Shown here piece after piece: positions 50,329 to 52,268 of a DNA stretch of 52,268 bases (position 1 is its first letter; each line of letters opens with the position of its first letter). A model generated the notes under the pieces. The model searched no databases. It saw only the letters and a program-made list of their open reading frames with translations, and was not told the DNA's origin. The position numbers and the translations under genes are program-made. Where the stretch lies: positions 1-52,268 of the forward strand of contig JAGFCB010000215.1 of NCBI GenBank assembly GCA_022394775.1. The letters run 5' to 3'. Source of the DNA: Candidatus Poribacteria bacterium. GTDB taxonomy: Bacteria > Poribacteria > WGA-4E > WGA-3G.

Positions 50329-51087
50329 CTAATCCTTGTGACAGATCATCGCTGTGATCCAGCATAGCCGTTTGAGGAAGGGGCAGCATTTAAGGAAAAA
50401 TGTATCAATCACTTTGAGGAAACGGAGGGACGCTCTATAAAATGTTGGGATAGCGATGCATTTCTGCCAGAACAGCGCGCTCACCGCAGAGAGATGAAAC
50501 TCTCGATGTTCCGACTTCTCAAATTCAGCACCGACGGTCTCAATATCTTGGACTGAAAAATAACGCAATTTTCCCGAATACTTCAGAAACACTTTACGAT
50601 ACAGCCATACCATCGGGTGATAACGCATGTTTTCCATGAAGATCGCCTTACCCCCCGGTTTGAGGACGCGGTAACACTCTTTCGCAGTTTGCGCATGCTC
50701 CGTAAATACCAATACGGATTTGGAGATAACAAAGTCGAAAGTATTATCAGGAAAGGCGAGGTGCATCGCATCCATCAGCGCAAAATCAACAGATTCGACG
50801 ACATTGTGTTCTGATGCCCGCATCTCCGCTTCAGCGAGTCGAAAAGCGAGTAGATCGATCCCAACAACAGATGCACCCCGTTTGGCTAACAGCGTCGCAG
50901 TGCCACCTGTTCCAGCACCTAATTCCAGCACCTTTTTTCCTTCCAAAGCCCCCATTTTCGGGAGAATATACTCGAAAACGGGAACGTAGAAGTCTTCCCA
51001 CCAGAGCAAAAGATCTGTTTCAACACTATCGGAACGACGGGTAGGTCGCTGTCCTTTAAGTGGCAACATATTTTTCGATTTCACCAT
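50329..51087 (-). CDS. Class I SAM-dependent methyltransferase (about 252 aa)
   Basis: Rossmann methyltransferase of the Methyltransf_11/UbiE-like type: motif I VLELGAGTGGTATLLAKRG, then ASVVGIDLLAFRLAEAE, FALMDAMHLAFPDNTFDFV and CYRVLKPGGKAIFMEN. The C-terminal half is basic and hydrophobic. ATG 51087 (MVKSKNMLPLKGQRP) and ATG 51069 (MLPLKGQRP) are both possible starts, with no clear ribosome site. The longer frame to 51138 runs into dispersed repeat copy E. The target could be a lipid, quinone or small molecule. Confidence 0.8.
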   Translation of the reverse strand: MVKSKNMLPLKGQRPTRRSDSVETDLLLWWEDFYVPVFEYILPKMGALEGKKVLELGAGTGGTATLLAKRGASVVGIDLLAFRLAEAEMRASEHNVVESVDFALMDAMHLAFPDNTFDFVISKSVLVFTEHAQTAKECYRVLKPGGKAIFMENMRYHPMVWLYRKVFLKYSGKLRYFSVQDIETVGAEFEKSEHREFHLSAVSALFWQKCIAIPTFYRASLRFLKVIDTFFLKCCPFLKRLCWITAMICHKD

Positions 51088-51092
51088 AAAAA

Positions 51093-51180
51093 GCGTGCAG
51101 CTTGAAACGTAGTGGAAAGCGGATCTACGGACACGCACTTTCGATTCTCAACCCAACGCAACGAACCACAAGGAAAATTA
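51093..51180 (+). repeat. Dispersed hairpin/RBS repeat, copy E (outside nuo, opposite to genes)
   Basis: Stem GCTT (51100-51103)/AAGC (51117-51120) around GAAACGTAGTGGA, outer stem GCGTG (51093-51097)/CACGC (51132-51136), tail AACCACAAGGAAAATTA at 51164-51180. The last TTA supplies the stop codon of the minus-strand isomerase gene. Here the tail faces no start codon. Confidence 0.75.
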
Positions 51181-51939
51181 AGAAATTTTCCCCATCTTTC
51201 GTAGCGCATTGATACAACGTTCAGCACACTCAATCGGCGGGTAGGGATAACTCTCCTGCTCAACAATGTACCACTCGGTACCACCAACAGTTTCACAAGC
51301 CTCGAACACATCGTCCCAAGGAATCTCACCTTCACCAATGAGTGCCTCATCATTCGTGCTGGAGTATTCTTTGATGTGTACCAGTTTCGACCTACCTGGA
51401 TAGCGTTCAATAAACGATACTGGATCAGACCCCGCACGAAGTGTGTGCCCAATATCAATCTGCATCACAACATCGTCGCGGGTGTTACTGCCGAACGTAT
51501 CCCACGGAACTTTACCCTCCATTGATTCAAATTCAACGGTGTGATTGTGATAGCCAGAAAACATCCCTTGATCGGCAATTTTTTCGGCGATGTCGTTGAA
51601 GATTTTCGCCGTATTGAGCCACGCCTGCTGCGAATTGCGATATTCTTCGGATAACCCCGGCACAATAAGGTACGGGTTACCGAGCGTCTGGTTAAACGCA
51701 ACCGTTTTAGCAAGTTCATCACCGAGGAGTGTGTTCAATCCCGTATGCGTCCCGGCAACTTTCAATCCAAGATCATCACACATCTCTCGTAACTCTTCGG
51801 CACTCCGGTCATAGTAACCAGCAAACTCAACGCCTTCATAACCCATCTGTGCGACGGCTTGTAAGGTCAAAGATAAATCGCCAGCACAATCGTCTCTAAC
51901 GGAATACAACTGTAATGCAATCGGAACTCTATTACTCAT
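51178..51939 (-). CDS. Sugar phosphate isomerase/epimerase, AP-endonuclease-2-like TIM barrel (253 aa)
   Basis: TIM-barrel of the xylose-isomerase-like family: IALQLYSVRDDCAGDL, GYEGVEFAGYYDRS, VAGTHTGLNTL, YHNHTVEFE, VVMQIDIGHTLRAG and LVHIKEYSS, with His and Glu/Asp that would hold a divalent metal. It would isomerize or epimerize a sugar or inositol derivative. I prefer ATG 51939 (MSNRVPIALQ); a GTG at 51957 is possible. The stop TAA is provided by repeat copy E. A Gfo/Idh oxidoreductase nearby would fit a sugar pathway. Confidence 0.85.
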   Translation of the reverse strand: MSNRVPIALQLYSVRDDCAGDLSLTLQAVAQMGYEGVEFAGYYDRSAEELREMCDDLGLKVAGTHTGLNTLLGDELAKTVAFNQTLGNPYLIVPGLSEEYRNSQQAWLNTAKIFNDIAEKIADQGMFSGYHNHTVEFESMEGKVPWDTFGSNTRDDVVMQIDIGHTLRAGSDPVSFIERYPGRSKLVHIKEYSSTNDEALIGEGEIPWDDVFEACETVGGTEWYIVEQESYPYPPIECAERCINALRKMGKIS

Positions 51940-51995
51940 TAAGTATCGTTTCTCCACTGTTATAGGGCAGTTCTCTACGCACCCATATTGATCAA

Positions 51996-52140
51996 GACTT
52001 ATGCAAATTCAGCACGCTTTAAACCCCCTAAAGAATCAGAATCAACGGTATGAAGCCCGTATGGGCTTCCCCGGGTATGAATGCCTTATGGGCATTCCCC
52101 GCCCCTTATCAGGCGGACTTTAAGAGCAAATGCATAAGTC
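51996..52140. mobile_element. MITE-like element with three tandem hairpins
   Basis: GACTTATGCA (51996-52005) and TGCATAAGTC (52131-52140) are inverted ends; TTGAT flanks both sides (51988-51992 and 52144-52148), a possible target duplication. Inside are three hairpins in a row: GAAGCCC/GGGCTTC (52052-52069), GAATGCC/GGCATTC (52079-52097) and CCGCC/GGCGG (52099-52116). The ends resemble those of the 6749-6906 element (GGACTTACGCA), so both may use one transposase encoded elsewhere. Confidence 0.65.
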
Positions 52141-52151
52141 CTCTTGATAAT

Positions 52152-52268
52152 CTAAGACATCGGTAAGTTGACGACCTGACCACTATCCGATGATACCAAG
52201 CCTGCTTCCAGGATTTCTTGGGCATCCCGACTCACTTTAGGACTACACAAGCCTTCAATAGGCGCGCC
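52152..52268 (-). CDS. C-terminal end of a probable Gfo/Idh/MocA oxidoreductase (38 codons)
   Basis: The minus frame reads GAPIEGLCSPKVSRDAQEIL, then EAGLVSSDSGQVVNLPMS and stop. Short C-terminal ends of this form (SGQVVNLP) occur in Gfo/Idh/MocA family dehydrogenases. Most of the gene is outside the window. The adjacent sugar isomerase gene supports a sugar oxidoreductase. Confidence 0.5.
   Translation of the reverse strand, partial: GAPIEGLCSPKVSRDAQEILEAGLVSSDSGQVVNLPMS

Overview
Organism. The window reads as chromosomal DNA of a Gram-negative-type (diderm) environmental bacterium. Two TonB-dependent outer-membrane receptors, a TonB protein, lipoproteins and many secreted proteins show the outer membrane. 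Four phytanoyl-CoA dioxygenase (PhyH)-like proteins, a SUMF1-domain protein, two enolase-superfamily enzymes, a ThuA protein, TIM-barrel epimerase and Gfo/Idh-type sugar enzymes and tandem TolB-like propellers are the gene mix I associate with Candidatus Poribacteria and related marine or sponge-associated lineages. That assignment is inferred from gene content, not proven. No rRNA, CRISPR array or prophage was seen.

Layout. 1-3811: start of a minus-strand gene, then a promoter-driven set (beta-propeller, LipM-like lipoyl/octanoyl transferase, SUMF1-domain membrane protein, PhyH) closed by a strong terminator. 3921-4408: mostly a decayed tnpB (IS200/IS605-type) 3' end. 4409-12861: outer-membrane locus with two TonB receptors separated by a 157-bp MITE-like element, a DUF5916 outer-membrane protein, and tonB behind a perfect sigma70-type promoter and a structured leader. 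12918-17072 (minus): purF, a small membrane protein, purM and an unexpected FliG-like gene, preceded by a membrane protein and a consensus promoter. 17361-21159: ThuA, a galactonate-dehydratase-like enolase and two paralogous lipoproteins, one carrying a TonB C-terminal domain. 21220-26245: five tandem TolB-like propellers. 26391-38264: respiratory complex I genes nuoABCDHIJKLMN without nuoEFG. 38286-39350: two very small membrane proteins (one frameshifted), tRNA-Gln(CUG), a DUF1801 protein and tRNA-Glu(CUC). 39411-52268: catabolic and accessory genes (YyaL/DUF255, three PhyH, an enolase, a PD-(D/E)XK-like nuclease, Zn-alcohol dehydrogenase, SpoU methylase, aldo-keto reductase, NagA, a methyltransferase, a sugar isomerase, the end of a Gfo/Idh oxidoreductase) and a second MITE.

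How it works together. The receptors, DUF5916 protein and TonB form an outer-membrane import module. The dehydratases, epimerase, dehydrogenases, NagA and PhyH enzymes suggest breakdown of sugars, sugar acids and amino sugars. The nuo block gives a proton-pumping complex without a local NADH-input module.

Most notable observation. Gaps in the nuo operon hold a dispersed small repeat with a short hairpin. The hairpin stem co-varies (GCCC/GGGC in two copies, GCTT/AAGC in two others) around a 13-nt loop of fixed length and near-fixed sequence. In four copies it ends in a CCGCAAGG A/T-rich tail that sits exactly where the ribosome binding site of nuoD, nuoI, nuoL or nuoM must be. A further copy lies outside the operon at 51093-51180 and a looser relative at 43234-43266. 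Promoters throughout follow TTGACA-N17-TATAAT closely, which made many start assignments possible.
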